DNA of 64,000 nt from Pantoea ananatis LMG 2665 (GCF_000710035.2 NZ_JMJJ01000001.1:186001-250000); one strand, 5' to 3'; shown: positions 1 through 11,776, counted from the stretch's first letter. Notes: generated from the letters alone by a model not told the origin. Numbers and translations: made by a program.

Positions 1-541
1 GCAGGATATGACTGATATTCATTTCAGTGCCCTGCGTATTCTGAGCGCCAACCTGCTGCGCCAGCGTATCGACTTCCTGCGGCAGGATAGTGACACGACG
101 GCGGACTTCATTATTACGCACTTCAGAGATCAGCATCTCTTTACGGATCTGAGCACGATAGGTGTTGTAGTTCATCCCGTCGTAAGCCAGGCGGCTTCTC
201 AGCTGATCAACGCTCATGCGGTTTTGCGCGGCGATATTCTGAATAGCCTGATCCAGTTGCTGATCGGTAATCTGTAAACCGGCTTTATCACCTAACTGCA
301 GGATGATCGCGTCCATGATCTCACGTTCGAGGATCTGATGGCGCAACGTCTTATCATCAGGCAACTGTTGACCTGCCTGCTTCGCCTGAGATTTAACGGT
401 GCTCATCATGCTGTCCACGTCACTCTCGAGGACCACGCCGTTATTCACTACAGCTGCAACTTTATCAACCACTTGTGGTGCTGCGAACGCGGTGTTGGCA
501 CTGAGCGCCACACCAAGAATCAGCATTCTCCAGTTCTTCAT
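1..541 (-). CDS. surA: SurA periplasmic chaperone / peptidyl-prolyl isomerase, 5' part only
   Basis: This is the N-terminal 180 codons; the rest lies beyond the left edge of the window. SurA escorts unfolded outer-membrane proteins through the periplasm to the BAM complex. The start at 541 gives a Sec signal peptide of about 20 residues ending ANTAFA before APQVVDKV, as in E. coli SurA. The N-terminal chaperone domain follows ([13 protein letters not shown], then the LRHQI and SRLAYDG segments). The window ends just as the first parvulin domain would begin (NISHIL). The gene lies 54 bp downstream of lptD on the same strand, the usual lptD-surA arrangement. SurA helps assemble LptD, so the pairing makes functional sense. 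Confidence 0.97.
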   Translation of the reverse strand, partial: MKNWRMLILGVALSANTAFAAPQVVDKVAAVVNNGVVLESDVDSMMSTVKSQAKQAGQQLPDDKTLRHQILEREIMDAIILQLGDKAGLQITDQQLDQAIQNIAAQNRMSVDQLRSRLAYDGMNYNTYRAQIRKEMLISEVRNNEVRRRVTILPQEVDTLAQQVGAQNTQGTEMNISHIL

Positions 542-595
542 ACTTTATCCATTATTGGTTCCGCACTGCGGGATTGCCTGTCAAACATCACAACA

Positions 596-2977
596 TCAGA
601 ATGCACGCTGATAAGGGATGATACCCTGACTCAGCATCTGGCCGGTTCCCAGGCCATAATTTGAGCTCAGGCCACGTAACTCAATGTTGAATGAGATTTG
701 GTTGTCATACTTACTGTCGTTGTTTTCCCAACCGTTGATTTTGCGCTCATATCCCAGACGAATTGCGTAGCAACAAGAGCTGTACTGCAGGCCAACCAAC
801 TGTGATGCAGGACGATTATTACGCGTATCATAGTAATACGCGCCAACCACCGACCAGGCATCATGAATCGGCCAGCTCGCCGTCGTACCGACCTGTGAAA
901 TCCCGTTTTTATAAATCGGGTTATTCACCAGTGAACTGTCGTTCAGCGCAGAAGCAACATACTCCGGGCTACTGTAACGGTAGCTCAACTGCACCATACG
1001 GTCAGCATCACGGCGGTATTCCAGCACGGTATTTCCCTGTGCCACGTTATTCAGGCGGGTATCGTACTGCAGCCCGCCGCGCACGCCCCAACGGTCACTT
1101 ATCTTCCAGTAGCTGTCACCCGCCCACAGAAGACTACCGGTATCGTCTTCTTTATTGACCTGGTTAACACCCGTACGAGAAGGCGTGAACGAATAGATTT
1201 GACCTACAGAAACGTTAAAACGTTCAACCAAATCGGTATCATAAATTCGCGTAGTGACACCGGTGGCAACCTGGTTGGCCGATGCGATGCGATCCAGGCC
1301 GCTGTATGAACGATCGCGGAACAGGCCGGTATAGTCGGTTTGCAGCAGGGTGGAGTCGTAAGGGTAGATATCACTCTGGTTACGATACGGGATATACAGG
1401 TACTGAACCCGGGGTTCCAGCGTCTGCGTGTAGCCCTGCGCCCAGTCCATATCGCGGTCAAACACCATACGACCGTCGACCTTGAACTGGGGCAAGGTGC
1501 GGTTGACGGAGTCTTTAAGCTGGCCACTTACAGGGCGATTATTTGAATTATTAAGTACTACGTTATTGTAGTAATCAACATCTTTCTGCTGATAGTGCGT
1601 CGCCAGAAACTTCGCTTCGGTATCCAGACTGGCCCAACCGTTGGACAACGGCAGATTAATCGTGGGCTCAACGTGTAAACGCGTGGTTTCAGGATAGTCG
1701 TTGTTGACGTTGGTAAACTTGACGGCCTGCGCATAGATGCGGGTGTCGAACGGACCCACATCGTTCTGGTACCAGTTCAGATCCAGTTGCGGGAAGGCGC
1801 GATAGACGTTGCTGTTGCTCGTGTTGCCAAAAATCTGGAAATCTTTGGTCGACAGCGTTGCGTCCCAGTTGGTATCCGCATAGCCCACGCTGAATTTTTG
1901 CGAGGCGTAACCATCTGTCGAACTGTAGTAAGGCGAGGTCAGATCGTTGAAATAAAACGGGTCGCTGACTTTGGTGTAGTCAGCGTTAAAACGCCAGTGT
2001 TGGTCGTAAACACCAGAGTGACGCCAGTAAAATAACCAACGGTCCGAACTGTCATTTTGGGCAATGCCGCGTGCAGCTTTGTCGTTGTCATACTGTTTAT
2101 CTGAGGCCAGATAGTCAAACTCAACGAGGCCTGCGCCAGCCTGTGTCAGATAACGGAACTCATTCTGTAATTGCAGCCCGCGATTACTCATGTAATGCGG
2201 CGTAATGGTCGCATCGGCCTGTGGCGCGATGTTCCAGTAGTAGGGCAGAATGAACTCAAAACCGTTGCTGCTGCCGTATTTAGCATTGGGGATCAGAAAA
2301 CCGGAGCGGCGACGATCGCCCAATGGCAATTGCAGATAGGGGCTGTAAAAAACCGGAACGGAACCCAGTTTAAAGCGCGCATTCCAGATTTCAGCCACTT
2401 CTTCCTGACGATCCTGAATGATCTCAGAACCTGCGACGCTCCAGCTGTTGCTGCCGGGCAGACAGGAAGTGAAGGTGCCGTTTTCCATGATGGTGTAACG
2501 GTTTTCACCGCGCAGCTTCATTTGATCGCCCGTTCCACGGCCCTGACGGCCTACCATCTGATAATCGCCGTTCCAGACGTTGGTATCTTTGGTATTCAGA
2601 TTTGACCAGGCTTTCGGACCTTTCAGGATGACCTGATTATCATCGTAGTGCACATTACCTAGCGCATCGACGGTACGCACGGGGACGGTCTGACCTTCAG
2701 GCTGGCGTTGGTGAAGCTGTACTTCATCTGCCAGCATGCGGCTGTTACCCTGCTGCACATCCACATCGCCTGTGAAGACCGCATCGTCAGGATAGTTGCC
2801 TTTCAGGGAATCCGAGTGAATAGTAACGGGCAGCTGATTAGGATCGCCGTTAACCAGGGGGCGATTGTAGCTCGGCACGCCTAACATACACTGCGACATT
2901 AAATCATCGGCGAAGGCTTGCTGGCTAATGGCTGCGCCGATCATGGTGGCCAGCAGAGTAGGTATATGTTTTTTCAT
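596..2977 (-). CDS. lptD: LPS-assembly protein LptD, outer-membrane translocon
   Basis: LptD is the outer-membrane barrel that, with LptE, inserts lipopolysaccharide into the outer leaflet. The protein is 793 residues (E. coli 784). I chose the Met at 2977 because it begins a signal peptide ([14 protein letters not shown], cleaved after QQAFA); an in-frame Met further upstream would put unrelated residues before it. An OstA/LptA-like periplasmic domain comes first, followed by a C-terminal beta-barrel ending in Phe, the BAM recognition end. The four cysteines that form the long-range disulfides are present: one near the mature N-terminus (MSQC), one in TSCLPG, and the CC pair in SSCCYAI. The gene is divergent from djlA and co-directional with surA. 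No sigma-E promoter was recognised by eye. Confidence 0.97.
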   Translation of the reverse strand: MKKHIPTLLATMIGAAISQQAFADDLMSQCMLGVPSYNRPLVNGDPNQLPVTIHSDSLKGNYPDDAVFTGDVDVQQGNSRMLADEVQLHQRQPEGQTVPVRTVDALGNVHYDDNQVILKGPKAWSNLNTKDTNVWNGDYQMVGRQGRGTGDQMKLRGENRYTIMENGTFTSCLPGSNSWSVAGSEIIQDRQEEVAEIWNARFKLGSVPVFYSPYLQLPLGDRRRSGFLIPNAKYGSSNGFEFILPYYWNIAPQADATITPHYMSNRGLQLQNEFRYLTQAGAGLVEFDYLASDKQYDNDKAARGIAQNDSSDRWLFYWRHSGVYDQHWRFNADYTKVSDPFYFNDLTSPYYSSTDGYASQKFSVGYADTNWDATLSTKDFQIFGNTSNSNVYRAFPQLDLNWYQNDVGPFDTRIYAQAVKFTNVNNDYPETTRLHVEPTINLPLSNGWASLDTEAKFLATHYQQKDVDYYNNVVLNNSNNRPVSGQLKDSVNRTLPQFKVDGRMVFDRDMDWAQGYTQTLEPRVQYLYIPYRNQSDIYPYDSTLLQTDYTGLFRDRSYSGLDRIASANQVATGVTTRIYDTDLVERFNVSVGQIYSFTPSRTGVNQVNKEDDTGSLLWAGDSYWKISDRWGVRGGLQYDTRLNNVAQGNTVLEYRRDADRMVQLSYRYSSPEYVASALNDSSLVNNPIYKNGISQVGTTASWPIHDAWSVVGAYYYDTRNNRPASQLVGLQYSSCCYAIRLGYERKINGWENNDSKYDNQISFNIELRGLSSNYGLGTGQMLSQGIIPYQRAF

Positions 2978-3159
2978 ACGCGGTATCGAGAATTCCATGA
3001 AAACTGGCATCATGCCGACAATCGGGTCAGAGACTAACGCACTGCCTGGCGTTGCGCCAGTGTTAATCCTTTTCTGTCCGCGCTGCCGTTAGGCGCTGAG
3101 ATAAATGACAGGTATGATAATGCAATTTTCAGCCGTAAGCATGGCGAATTGAGGAGTTT

Positions 3160-3975
3160 ATGCGCTACTGGGGAAAAGTAATAGGTTTAGTGCTTGGATT
3201 GCTGTCCGGCGCAGGCTTTTGGGGAATTGTTATTGGTCTGATCATTGGGCATGGATTTGACAAGGTTCGCGGCGCGCAGAGCAAAGCTTACTTCTCAAAT
3301 AATCAGACCCGGCAGTCACTCTTTTTCAGCACGACTTTTCAGGTCATGGGGCACTTAACCAAGTCGAAAGGGCGCGTAACCGAAGCGGATATTCAGATTG
3401 CATCGCTGTTTATGGATCGCATGCAGCTGCATGGCGATGCCCGAATGGCTGCACAGCGCGCCTTTCGCGAAGGCAAGCAGGGGGAATATCCGCTCCGTAC
3501 CAAACTGCGTGAATTGCGCAGTGCCTGCTTCGGACGTTTTGATCTGATTAGGATGTTTCTGGAAATTCAGATCCAGGCCGCGTTTGCCGATGGGTCGCTG
3601 CATCCCAATGAACGTCAGGTGCTGTATGTGATTGGTGAAGAACTGGGGATTTCTCAGAGTCAGTTCGACCAGTTTCTGCGCATGATGGAGGGGGGACAGC
3701 AGTTCGGCGGCGGTCGCAGCTATTCACAGCAGGGCGGTTTTCAGCAGGCGCAACGAGGCCCGACGTTATCCGATGCCTGTAACGTTTTGGGTGTGAAAAC
3801 CACCGACGATGCCACCACCATCAAACGCGCCTATCGCAAACTGATGAGTGAACATCACCCGGATAAGCTGGTGGCGAAAGGTCTGCCGCCCGAAATGATG
3901 GAGATGGCGAAACAGAAAGCGCAGGACATTCAGTCGGCTTACGATCTGATTCGCAAAGAAAAAGGCTTTAAATAA
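3160..3975 (+). CDS. djlA: DjlA, membrane-anchored DnaJ-like co-chaperone
   Basis: The protein has 271 residues, the same as E. coli DjlA. It is a type III J-domain protein of the inner membrane that stimulates DnaK; overproduction in E. coli activates the Rcs phosphorelay. One N-terminal transmembrane segment (about residues 6-31) is rich in glycine and fits the known dimerising helix. A TerB-like central domain follows, then a Gly/Gln-rich linker ([16 protein letters not shown]). The C-terminal J domain carries the HPD motif in EHHPDKL. The ATG follows GAGGAG at a good distance. The gene is divergent from lptD and convergent with rluA, as in E. coli. Confidence 0.96.
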   Translation: MRYWGKVIGLVLGLLSGAGFWGIVIGLIIGHGFDKVRGAQSKAYFSNNQTRQSLFFSTTFQVMGHLTKSKGRVTEADIQIASLFMDRMQLHGDARMAAQRAFREGKQGEYPLRTKLRELRSACFGRFDLIRMFLEIQIQAAFADGSLHPNERQVLYVIGEELGISQSQFDQFLRMMEGGQQFGGGRSYSQQGGFQQAQRGPTLSDACNVLGVKTTDDATTIKRAYRKLMSEHHPDKLVAKGLPPEMMEMAKQKAQDIQSAYDLIRKEKGFK

Positions 3976-3982
3976 GTGAGAT

Positions 3983-4010
3983 GCGCGCCCGGCTGATGGC
4001 GAGGGCGCGC
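3983..4010. terminator. GC-rich hairpin between convergent djlA and rluA
   Basis: The arms GCGCGCCC and GGGCGCGC form a perfect 8-bp stem around a 12-nt loop, between the djlA stop and the rluA stop. There is no strong U-tract on either strand, so it may act as a weak bidirectional terminator or only as a 3'-end stabiliser. Confidence 0.4.
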
Positions 4011-4032
4011 GAAGCATTAGCATCATGGCAGA

Positions 4033-4686
4033 TTAAAAATCGGCAGGCTGCCTGAAGGTCATGGCATTACCAAACGCCGGGTGCGTGATGGTCAGCGATT
4101 CGGCGTGCAGCAGAAGACGATCTGACATGGCTTTTGCTTCCGGATGTGCGTAAAAACCGTCACCCAGAATCGGATGGCCCAGCGCCAACATATGTACGCG
4201 CAGCTGATGCGAGCGCCCGGTAATCGGTTTGAGCGCGACGCGCGCGCTGTTATCTTCACCGTATTCCACAACCTGATAGTCGGTTTGCGCCGACTTGCCG
4301 GTGTCGAAACACACTTTCTGCTTCGGGCGATTAGGCCAGTCGCAAATCAGCGGTAAATCCACCATGCCCTTCTCCTGCGCCGGATGGCCCCAAACCCGGG
4401 CCACATAGGTCTTTGCAGGCTCGCGTTCACGAAACTGGCGTTTAAGCTCGCGCTCTGCGGCCTTTGTCAGGGCGACCACAATCACGCCGCTGGTCGCCAT
4501 GTCCAGCCGATGCACAGATTCCGCCTCAGGATAATCGCGTTGGATCCGCGTCATCACGCTGTCTTTGTGCTCGTCAAGCCGACCGGGTACCGAAAGCAGG
4601 CCGCTGGGCTTATTCACCACCATGATATGGGCATCCTGATACAGAATGTGCAGCCAGGGCTCAAGCGGCGGATTGTAGGGTTCCAT
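4033..4686 (-). CDS. rluA: RluA, dual-specificity rRNA/tRNA pseudouridine synthase
   Basis: RluA makes pseudouridine at position 746 of 23S rRNA and position 32 of several tRNAs. The protein has 217 residues (E. coli 219). The RluA-family signature HRLDMATSG contains the catalytic Asp at residue 62. The conserved GRSHQLRVH and GHPILGD segments follow. The gene lies directly downstream of rapA, but its start is only 10 bp past an intrinsic-terminator-like hairpin. Its ribosome-binding site (GGAATAGAG) sits at the end of that hairpin's U-tract. Expression therefore needs read-through or a promoter inside rapA. Confidence 0.96.
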   Translation of the reverse strand: MEPYNPPLEPWLHILYQDAHIMVVNKPSGLLSVPGRLDEHKDSVMTRIQRDYPEAESVHRLDMATSGVIVVALTKAAERELKRQFREREPAKTYVARVWGHPAQEKGMVDLPLICDWPNRPKQKVCFDTGKSAQTDYQVVEYGEDNSARVALKPITGRSHQLRVHMLALGHPILGDGFYAHPEAKAMSDRLLLHAESLTITHPAFGNAMTFRQPADF

Positions 4687-4696
4687 ACTCTATTCC

Positions 4697-4719
4697 AAAA
4701 AAGAGGGCCTTGCGGCCCT
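4697..4719 (-). terminator. Intrinsic terminator between rapA and rluA
   Basis: On the minus strand AGGGCC-GCAA-GGCCCT forms a 6-bp stem with a GCAA tetraloop, followed by CTTTTTT. It lies 5 bp after the rapA stop codon and just before the rluA start. Confidence 0.75.
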
Positions 4720-4723
4720 GAAC

Positions 4724-7630
4724 TTATTGATGCGTAACCACAATCAGACGCAGTGCATCCAGTCGCCAGTTCGCTTCATCCAGACTCTCCAGTACCTGCT
4801 GGCGATTCGTTTCCAGCGCATCGACCTCATCGTCACGGATGTTGGGGTTAACGGCTTTCAGTGCTTCCAGACGTGATAACTCGGCCCCCAGCTTTTCGCT
4901 CGCCTCGCGCCGTGCCGCGTCAATAACGGCACGTGCTTCACTGACGACTTCTTTTTCAGCCAGCGTCAGGATCGCGTGAACGTCCTGCTGTACGGCATTC
5001 ACCAGCTTACTTCCGGTGTGGCGGTTAACGGCATTCAACTGGCGGTTGAAGCTTTCGAATTCCACTTTACCGGCCAGGTTCGTCCCGTTGCGATCCAGCA
5101 GCAGGCGCACCGGCGTAGGGGGCAGGAAGCGGGTTAGCTGCAGATGTTTCGGTGCCTGGGATTCCACCACGTAGATCATCTCGACCAGCAGTGTTCCCAC
5201 AGGCAATGCCTTGTTCTTTAACAGCGACAGCGCACAACTGCCGGTGTCACCTGACAGAATCAGATCCAGGCCATTACGGATTAACGGATGTTCCCAGGTA
5301 ATAAACTGCGTATCTTCACGCGACAGGGCCTGATCGCGATTGAAGGTGATCGTACAGCCGTCTTCCGGCAGGCCAGGAAAGTCCGGAACCAGCATATGAT
5401 CTGAAGGTGTCAGCACGATCAGGTTATCACTGCGGTCTTCCTGATTAATGCCGACGATATCAAACAGGTTAAGAGCAAAGTTAACCAGTTCGGTATCATT
5501 ATCCTGTTCGGCAATAGTATTGGCCAGCGCCTGGGCGGCTTCACCACCGTTAGAGTTTAGCTCCAGCAGGCGGTCGCGGCCCTGTTCGAGTTGGGATTTC
5601 AGCGCATCATGCTGCTTACGGCATTCGCTAATGAAATCATCAAACCCGTCGCTGTTTTCCGGTGCGGCCAGGTAGTTAATCAGCTCTGCGTTGACGCTGT
5701 CGTAGATGGCTCTGCCGGTCGGGCAGGTGTGCTCGAACGCGTCCAGCCCTTCGTGATACCAGCGCAGCAGCACGGCCTGGGCCGTTTTCTCCAGCCAGGG
5801 GACCAGAATCTGAATATCGTGCGCCTGGCCAATACGATCCAGTCGGCCAATACGCTGTTCCAGCAGATCCGGGTTAAACGGCAGATCGAACATCACCAGA
5901 CGGCTGGCGAACTGAAAGTTACGGCCTTCGGAACCAATTTCGGAACACAGCAGAACTTGTGCGCCGTTCTCTTCAGAAGCGAACCAGGCGGCAGCCCGAT
6001 CGCGTTCAATGATCGACAGCCCTTCATGGAACACGGCGGCGCGAATCCCTTCACGTTCACGCAGCACCTGCTCCAGTTGAAGTGCTGTAGCGGCCTGAGC
6101 ACAGATCACCAGCACTTTTTCTTTACGGTTGCTGGTCAGGTAACCCATGAGCCATTCAACGCGCGGATCGAAGTTCCACCAGGTGCCGGTATCGCCTTCG
6201 AACTCCTGATAAATCTGTTCCGGATAGAGCAGATCGCGCGCGCGCGCTTCTGCGCTTTTACGTGTGCCCATAATACCGGACACCTTAATGGCCGTTTGAT
6301 ACTGAGCCGGCAGGGGCAGACGAATGGCGTGTAACTCACGTTTCGGGAAGCCTTTCACCCCGTTGCGGGTATTACGGAACAGCACGCGGCTGGTACCGTG
6401 GCGATCCATCAGCATGGAAATGAGTTCGCTGCGCGCGTCCTGTTTGCCTTCACGATCGCTGTTTGCCACCTGCAGCAGCGGTTCAATATCCTGCTCGCCG
6501 ACCAGCTCATTGATCATATTCATCTCGTTTTGTGAGATGGCATGATCGGCCAGCAGCGATGTCACCGCATCGGCAATCGGGCGGAAGTGCTGCTGCTCTT
6601 CAACAAAGGCGGCAAAATCATGAAAACGGTCGGGGTCAAGCAAGCGCAGGCGCGCAAAATGACTCTCCATGCCCAGCTGTTCTGGCGTCGCGGTCAGTAA
6701 CAGGACGCCCGGCGTTTTTTCAGCCAGTTTTTCGATCACCTGATACTCACGGCTTGGTTCGCCTTCGGACCAGGCCAAATGGTGCGCTTCATCCACCACC
6801 ATTAAATCCCAGTCTGCGTCCGCCAGCTTATCCAGACGCTGTTTGTTGCGACGCACAAAGTCCAGCGAGCAGATAATCAACTGTTCGGTGTCAAAGGCAT
6901 TGTCGCTGTCGTGCTGCGCTTCAGCGTAACGATCGTCGTCAAACAGGGCGAAGCGCAGGTTGAAGCGGCGCAGCATTTCTACCAGCCACTGATGTTGCAG
7001 GGTTTCTGGCACGACGATAAGTACGCGTTCAGCACGGCCTGCCAACAGCTGCTGCTGGATGATCATGCCGGCTTCGATGGTTTTCCCCAGGCCGACCTCA
7101 TCCGCCAGCAGGACGCGCGGCGCATGGCGGCGGCCTACGTCGTGGGCGATATGCAGCTGGTGGGGGATCAGATTGGTACGCATGCCGCGCAGGCCGCTGA
7201 CGGGCAGGCGATACTGCTCACTTTGATATTTACGTGCGCGAAAACGCAGGGCGAAGCGATCCATACGGTCGAGCTGGCCTGCAAACAGCCTGTCCTGAGG
7301 TTTGCTGAACACCAGTTTGCTGTCGAGCATCACTTCACGCAGCATGACGTGGGTTTCTTCGGTATCAAGGCGCGTGCCGATATAGGTTATCAGGTCATTG
7401 TCATTGCGTACTTCATCGACCTGCATCTGCCAGCCTTCGTGGCTGGTAACGGTATCACCCGGATTAAAAATCACGCGGGTGACCGGCGAGTCGCTGCGAG
7501 CGTAGAGGCGATTTTCCCCTGTGGCCGGGAACAGCAGGGTGATCATGCGCGTATCAATCGCCACCACGGTGCCTAATCCCAGTTCACTTTCTGTATCACT
7601 AATCCAACGCTGACCTAATGTAAAAACCAT
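4724..7630 (-). CDS. rapA: RapA, RNA polymerase-associated Swi2/Snf2 ATPase
   Basis: The 968-residue protein has exactly the length of E. coli RapA (HepA). It binds RNA polymerase and promotes its recycling after termination. I used the Met at 7630 (MVFTLGQRW) because it matches the family N-terminus; an upstream in-frame ATG would add 22 unrelated residues. The order is an N-terminal Tudor-like region, a helicase core with Walker A in [12 protein letters not shown] and the DEAH box in VVDEAHHL, a second RecA-like lobe with [12 protein letters not shown], and the RapA C-terminal domain ending in VTHQ. The gene lies between polB upstream and rluA downstream, as in E. coli. Confidence 0.97.
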   Translation of the reverse strand: MVFTLGQRWISDTESELGLGTVVAIDTRMITLLFPATGENRLYARSDSPVTRVIFNPGDTVTSHEGWQMQVDEVRNDNDLITYIGTRLDTEETHVMLREVMLDSKLVFSKPQDRLFAGQLDRMDRFALRFRARKYQSEQYRLPVSGLRGMRTNLIPHQLHIAHDVGRRHAPRVLLADEVGLGKTIEAGMIIQQQLLAGRAERVLIVVPETLQHQWLVEMLRRFNLRFALFDDDRYAEAQHDSDNAFDTEQLIICSLDFVRRNKQRLDKLADADWDLMVVDEAHHLAWSEGEPSREYQVIEKLAEKTPGVLLLTATPEQLGMESHFARLRLLDPDRFHDFAAFVEEQQHFRPIADAVTSLLADHAISQNEMNMINELVGEQDIEPLLQVANSDREGKQDARSELISMLMDRHGTSRVLFRNTRNGVKGFPKRELHAIRLPLPAQYQTAIKVSGIMGTRKSAEARARDLLYPEQIYQEFEGDTGTWWNFDPRVEWLMGYLTSNRKEKVLVICAQAATALQLEQVLREREGIRAAVFHEGLSIIERDRAAAWFASEENGAQVLLCSEIGSEGRNFQFASRLVMFDLPFNPDLLEQRIGRLDRIGQAHDIQILVPWLEKTAQAVLLRWYHEGLDAFEHTCPTGRAIYDSVNAELINYLAAPENSDGFDDFISECRKQHDALKSQLEQGRDRLLELNSNGGEAAQALANTIAEQDNDTELVNFALNLFDIVGINQEDRSDNLIVLTPSDHMLVPDFPGLPEDGCTITFNRDQALSREDTQFITWEHPLIRNGLDLILSGDTGSCALSLLKNKALPVGTLLVEMIYVVESQAPKHLQLTRFLPPTPVRLLLDRNGTNLAGKVEFESFNRQLNAVNRHTGSKLVNAVQQDVHAILTLAEKEVVSEARAVIDAARREASEKLGAELSRLEALKAVNPNIRDDEVDALETNRQQVLESLDEANWRLDALRLIVVTHQ

Positions 7631-7785
7631 ATAATTTTTGCTCGAATTTTTAACGTTTTTGAAGGTGTTCCCCATTCTCAGGCAATAGCATTTCATCCAG
7701 GCAAAAGGGCCTGGTGCGTCATGTCAGAGCAGTGAGTTTTGAGGAAGGGCGTTATGGTACTGGATGGCAGGGCATTCGTCACCTG

Positions 7786-10146
7786 TCAAAAAAGGCCTAA
7801 CTGCCCGGTAATGAGTGTAGCAAAGTCGCCATCGACAAAAGGCAGAATGCCTTCGGCTACGGGCTGCAGCTGTTTAGTCACGTAGTGATCGTAGTCCAGC
7901 GGCGTGGTTCGGGCCTCTACCGGCTCGGGGCCGCCGGTGGCAATCACATAACGAATGCGGCCCCCGGTCTGATATTGCAACGGCCGGCCCAGCTTACGAT
8001 TCTGCTCATCAGCCAGACGGGCGGCGCGGACATGGGGCGGCACATTGCGTTCATACTCGTTCAGTGGGCGGCGCAGGCGCTTTTTATAAATCAGCCTGTC
8101 GTCCAGCTCACCTGCCAACAGCTGGGCTACCGTGTTACGAACATAGTCTTCCCACGGCTGGCGATGAAATATGCGGCTGTAAAGCTCCTGCTGAAACTGC
8201 TGCGCCAGCGGCGTCCAGTCGGTACGTACCGATTCCAGTCCTTTGAACACCATACGCTCACTTTCGCCTGCCCGAATTAAGCCCGCATAGCGTTTTTTAC
8301 TGCCCTGTTCAGCACCGCGAATCGTCGGCATCAGGAATCGGCAAAAGTGATTTTCATACTCCAGCTCCAGGGCGCTGGTCAGGCCGTATTGCTGCTGCAG
8401 ATGTTCACGCCACCAACCGTTGACCTTCCCGGCCAGTGCCCGGCCAATTGCCTCTGCCTCGTCTTCATCCCGGGCGGATTTCAGCCAGACAAAGGTCGAA
8501 TCGGTGTCGCCATAAATCACATCGTACCCTTCGGCTTCAATGAGTTCACGGGTTTGCTGCATGATGGCATGACCGCGCAGCGTGATAGACGAGGCCAGGC
8601 GAGGGTCAAAAAAGCGGCAGGCGCTGGTGCCGAGCACGCCGTAAAACGCATTCATGATGATTTTCAGGGCCTGCGACAGGGGTTTATTGCCCTGTGTTTT
8701 TGCGGTTTCGCGCCCCTGCCAAATCTGCTCTACGATGGCGGGCAGGCAATGCGTCTCACGTGAGAAGCGCGCCTCGCGAAAACCGGGCACCGAGTCCGCA
8801 TCCGTTGGGTGCGCCAGACCTTCGATGAGCCCGACGGGATCGATCAGAAAGGTGCGGATAATCGAGGGATACAGGCTTTTATAATCCAGCACTAACACGG
8901 AATCATACAGGCCGGGCCGGGAATCCATCACGTAGCCGCCGGGGCTGGCTTCCGGCGCCACATCGCCCAGATTCGGGGCGACAAAACCGGCCCGGTGCAT
9001 GCGGGGGATGTACAGATGACCGAATGCCGCGACGGAGCCGCCGTGGCGATCGACTGCCAGCCCGTTAACGGCAGCGCGCTCCAGTAAAAACGGCATGATC
9101 TCGGTTTTATGAAAGATGCGCGTGACCAGCTCGCAGTCCTTCAGGTTGTAGCGCGCCAGCGCCGGTTTATCGTTGGCAAAACGCCAGTTGATCTCTTCCA
9201 TGCGCTGCCATGGGTTATCAATGGCTTTGCCTTCACCGAGCAGCTGTTGCGAAACAGATTCCAGACTAAAAGAGGGAAAATCCCAGAAGGCGGATTTCAG
9301 GGCATCGATGCCGTCAATAATCAGGCGACCTGTCGCCTGGGCAAAAAACACGCCGGGTTTAAACCCATGCTCGCGCCACTCCAGCGCGGCCTGCTGGCGG
9401 CCAAGGCGTAACGGAATGCCGTAGCGATCGGCGTGTTTCTGCAGCACGCGCAGGTCAAACTGCACCACGTTCCAGCCGATAATCACATCCGGATCGTTAT
9501 CGGCAAACCAGCGATTCAGCGCCTCCAGCAACTGCGGGCGGCTCTCAAGATAGATAAGTTCGAAATCCAGTTCGCTGGCGTCGCCGTTAGGCGGTCCCAG
9601 CATGAAAACCTGGCGCTGTCCGCAGCCTTCCAGACCAATGCAGTAAAGCTCGCCATGCTGGGTCGTTTCAATATCCAGCGAGACCCACTTCAGCGGGGGC
9701 CGGTAATCGGGATGGGGTTTCAGACGGGCGTTAACCCATGTGTCGCCCTGAATGTCACCATCAAACCACACGGGCGCGGTAATAAACCGTTCCATTAGGT
9801 AGCGTTCGGGTGGACGAATGTCGGATTCATACAGGGGGATACCGCTTTCGCGCAGTTTCTTTTCAACCCACTGCAACTGGCGATGCTGCCGGCAGTACAG
9901 GCCAAATACTGGACGGCGGCGAAAATCTTTTAATTGCAGAGGCTGCATCCGCAGCTGGCGCTCGCCCTGCAACAGCGTGTCGACCTGCGCCTGATATTCA
10001 CAGGGAATAAACGTCACGGATTCCTGTAAAGGCAGCACAACGCGCTGAGCACCCTCGTCGGTGGCCAGCCACAGCGTAATTTCGGTGCCTTGCGGCGTGT
10101 CGCGCCAGTGACGGCTGAGCAGAAACCCTGCGCGGGGCTTATTCAC
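7786..10146 (-). CDS. polB: DNA polymerase II (family B)
   Basis: PolB is the SOS-induced family B polymerase used in replication restart and some translesion synthesis. I take the GTG at 10146 as the start: it sits 5 nt after GGAGA and gives a 786-residue protein (E. coli 783) beginning [13 protein letters not shown]. No nearby ATG aligns with the family N-terminus. The 3'-5' exonuclease motif LDIETT (Asp158, Glu160), the polymerase motifs DYKSLYPS and YGDTDST, and the KKRYAGL segment are all present. The last residues, QLGLF, are the beta-clamp binding motif. In E. coli araDAB-araC lie between polB and yabI; here polB is directly divergent from yabI. Confidence 0.96.
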   Translation of the reverse strand: MNKPRAGFLLSRHWRDTPQGTEITLWLATDEGAQRVVLPLQESVTFIPCEYQAQVDTLLQGERQLRMQPLQLKDFRRRPVFGLYCRQHRQLQWVEKKLRESGIPLYESDIRPPERYLMERFITAPVWFDGDIQGDTWVNARLKPHPDYRPPLKWVSLDIETTQHGELYCIGLEGCGQRQVFMLGPPNGDASELDFELIYLESRPQLLEALNRWFADNDPDVIIGWNVVQFDLRVLQKHADRYGIPLRLGRQQAALEWREHGFKPGVFFAQATGRLIIDGIDALKSAFWDFPSFSLESVSQQLLGEGKAIDNPWQRMEEINWRFANDKPALARYNLKDCELVTRIFHKTEIMPFLLERAAVNGLAVDRHGGSVAAFGHLYIPRMHRAGFVAPNLGDVAPEASPGGYVMDSRPGLYDSVLVLDYKSLYPSIIRTFLIDPVGLIEGLAHPTDADSVPGFREARFSRETHCLPAIVEQIWQGRETAKTQGNKPLSQALKIIMNAFYGVLGTSACRFFDPRLASSITLRGHAIMQQTRELIEAEGYDVIYGDTDSTFVWLKSARDEDEAEAIGRALAGKVNGWWREHLQQQYGLTSALELEYENHFCRFLMPTIRGAEQGSKKRYAGLIRAGESERMVFKGLESVRTDWTPLAQQFQQELYSRIFHRQPWEDYVRNTVAQLLAGELDDRLIYKKRLRRPLNEYERNVPPHVRAARLADEQNRKLGRPLQYQTGGRIRYVIATGGPEPVEARTTPLDYDHYVTKQLQPVAEGILPFVDGDFATLITGQLGLF

Positions 10147-10193
10147 GTATTCTCCAGGCAGATAGCGAGTCGGACATCTCATTGACCAGTATA

Positions 10194-10234
10194 ACATGGA
10201 TATTTATACAGTGTCTGCCGGTGCGTTTTGTCAA
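10194..10234 (-). promoter_or_regulatory. polB promoter with LexA-like box
   Basis: On the minus strand a TTGACA -35 (10229-10234) is followed after 18 bp by TGTATA (10205-10210). Overlapping it at 10194-10213 is CACTGTATAAATATCCATGT. Its left half matches the SOS box (CTGTATATA) well; the right half is degenerate, CAT where the consensus has CAG. E. coli polB also has a LexA box here. The positions are seen directly; the function is inferred. Confidence 0.6.
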
Positions 10235-10313
10235 TATTGGCCTACAATTCTTGCCTTGACGCTGTGATGTCTGCTCTGGACAATCCAGCCTTCTGCTTTT
10301 TCTGAGGATTGAT

Positions 10314-11078
10314 ATGGAAGCCTGGGTTGAACACCTGATTACACAGTCGCTGGAGTGGGCGCTGTTTGCCGTCGCGCTGGTGACGTTTCTGGAGTCATTG
10401 GCGTTCGTGGGGCTGTTACTCCCTGGCACCGTCATGATGGCGAGCCTGGGTGCGCTGGTGGGCAGTGGACAGATCGGCTTATATCCCGCCTGGGCCGCGG
10501 GCTTCATTGGCTGCCTGCTGGGCGACTGGGTTTCCTATGGCATTGGCTGGAAGTTTCAGGGGCCGCTCCATCGCTGGAAATACCTGCAAAAGTACAAAGG
10601 GCTGCTGGATAAGACCGAACACGCGCTGTATCAGCACAGCATGTTTACCATTCTGGTCGGGCGCTTTGTCGGGCCAACCCGACCGCTGATCCCGCTGGTG
10701 GCGGGCATGCTGGAATTGCCGGTACGCAAATTTCTGCCCCCCAATCTGATCGGCTGTATTTTATGGCCACCGCTCTATTTATTGCCGGGTATTCTGGCAG
10801 GCGTCGCGATTGATGTTCCGAAAGAAGCCCAGGGCGGCCATTTCATCTGGCTGTTATTAGGCGTTGCTATCCTGGTATGGCTGGGATGCTGGCTGTGCTG
10901 GCGCTGGTGGCGCAGTGGAAAAACGCGCGACTGGGCGACGGCGTATTTGCCACCCGAACGTCTGCGCTGGCTGGCGCCGCTAAGTTTTGTGGTGGCCGTT
11001 GCGGCGTTCGTCGGCATCCAGTTTCATCCGATGATGCCGATTTTCCGCCACCTGTTGTGGCAGGTCTTTATCGGTTAA
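10314..11078 (+). CDS. yabI: YabI, DedA-family inner-membrane protein
   Basis: The 254-residue polytopic protein is the same length as E. coli YabI. DedA/SNARE-associated proteins are inner-membrane proteins; members of the family are implicated in recycling undecaprenyl phosphate or phospholipids between leaflets, but YabI itself has no settled substrate. The characteristic motifs are present: [13 protein letters not shown] near residue 25, [13 protein letters not shown], and [16 protein letters not shown]. Four to five hydrophobic segments are visible. The ATG follows TGAGGATTGAT. Its 3' end overlaps the convergent thiQ by 4 bp, so no terminator fits between them. Confidence 0.95.
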   Translation: MEAWVEHLITQSLEWALFAVALVTFLESLAFVGLLLPGTVMMASLGALVGSGQIGLYPAWAAGFIGCLLGDWVSYGIGWKFQGPLHRWKYLQKYKGLLDKTEHALYQHSMFTILVGRFVGPTRPLIPLVAGMLELPVRKFLPPNLIGCILWPPLYLLPGILAGVAIDVPKEAQGGHFIWLLLGVAILVWLGCWLCWRWWRSGKTRDWATAYLPPERLRWLAPLSFVVAVAAFVGIQFHPMMPIFRHLLWQVFIG

Positions 11079-11776
11079 CGGCGCGGGATGCCGAGCACAT
11101 CGGCTTCCCGTATGTTCCCTGACAACAGTGCGTCCGTCGATCCCTGCCAGTAAACGCGTCCATCCACCACCACCACGCTACGTGGCGCTATCTGCTGTGC
11201 GTCTTCAAGACTGTGCGACACCATCAGCAACGTAATCGCACGGGTTTCGCAGACGGTGCGCACCAGATTAAGCATCTCGCCGCGCAGGGCTGGATCGAGC
11301 GCCGAAAAAGGTTCATCCAGCAGCAGCACCGGGCGATCGCGCAGTAAACAGCGTGCCAGGGCAACGCGCTGGCGTTGTCCTCCCGAGAGCTGGCCCGGCA
11401 GGCGTGACAGCATCTCACTGAGTCCGACCTGCTGCGCAATGGTCGTCACCTGCTGGCGCTGATCTGAGGTCAGCTTCAGACCGGGATGTAAGCCCAGCCC
11501 CAGGTTCTGTTCTACGCTCAGGTGCGGAAACAGGTTATTTTCCTGAAACAGCATTGATACCGGGCGCTGGGCGGGCACGCTATTCGTATGGTCAACACCG
11601 TTAATCGTCAGGCTGCCCTGGCTGACGGGCAGAAAACCGGCAATCAGGTTTAATAACGTACTTTTACCTGCCCCGCTTGGGCCGAGAATCGCCAGTCGTT
11701 CGCCGCGCCCGGCGTGAAGGGAAAAACGCATCGGCAAATGCTGATACAGGTAAGTCAGATTATTCAGTGTCAGCAT
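11075..11776 (-). CDS. thiQ: ThiQ, ATPase of the thiamine/TPP ABC importer
   Basis: The 233-residue ABC protein (E. coli 232) powers uptake of thiamine and thiamine pyrophosphate through ThiP. Walker A is GPSGAGKST, the signature is [14 protein letters not shown], Walker B is [12 protein letters not shown], and a His switch follows in MVSHSLEDA. Its start overlaps the end of thiP by 17 bp, so the three genes are translationally coupled, with the ATPase last. Confidence 0.97.
   Translation of the reverse strand: MLTLNNLTYLYQHLPMRFSLHAGRGERLAILGPSGAGKSTLLNLIAGFLPVSQGSLTINGVDHTNSVPAQRPVSMLFQENNLFPHLSVEQNLGLGLHPGLKLTSDQRQQVTTIAQQVGLSEMLSRLPGQLSGGQRQRVALARCLLRDRPVLLLDEPFSALDPALRGEMLNLVRTVCETRAITLLMVSHSLEDAQQIAPRSVVVVDGRVYWQGSTDALLSGNIREADVLGIPRR

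Noticed and set aside
5591-6334. 247-codon frame antisense to rapA
   Set aside because: Shadow of the conserved rapA coding strand; the composition follows rapA codons and no family is recognised.
7697-7714. CCAGGC/GCCTGG hairpin between polB and rapA
   Set aside because: Six-bp stem without a U-tract; too weak to call a terminator.
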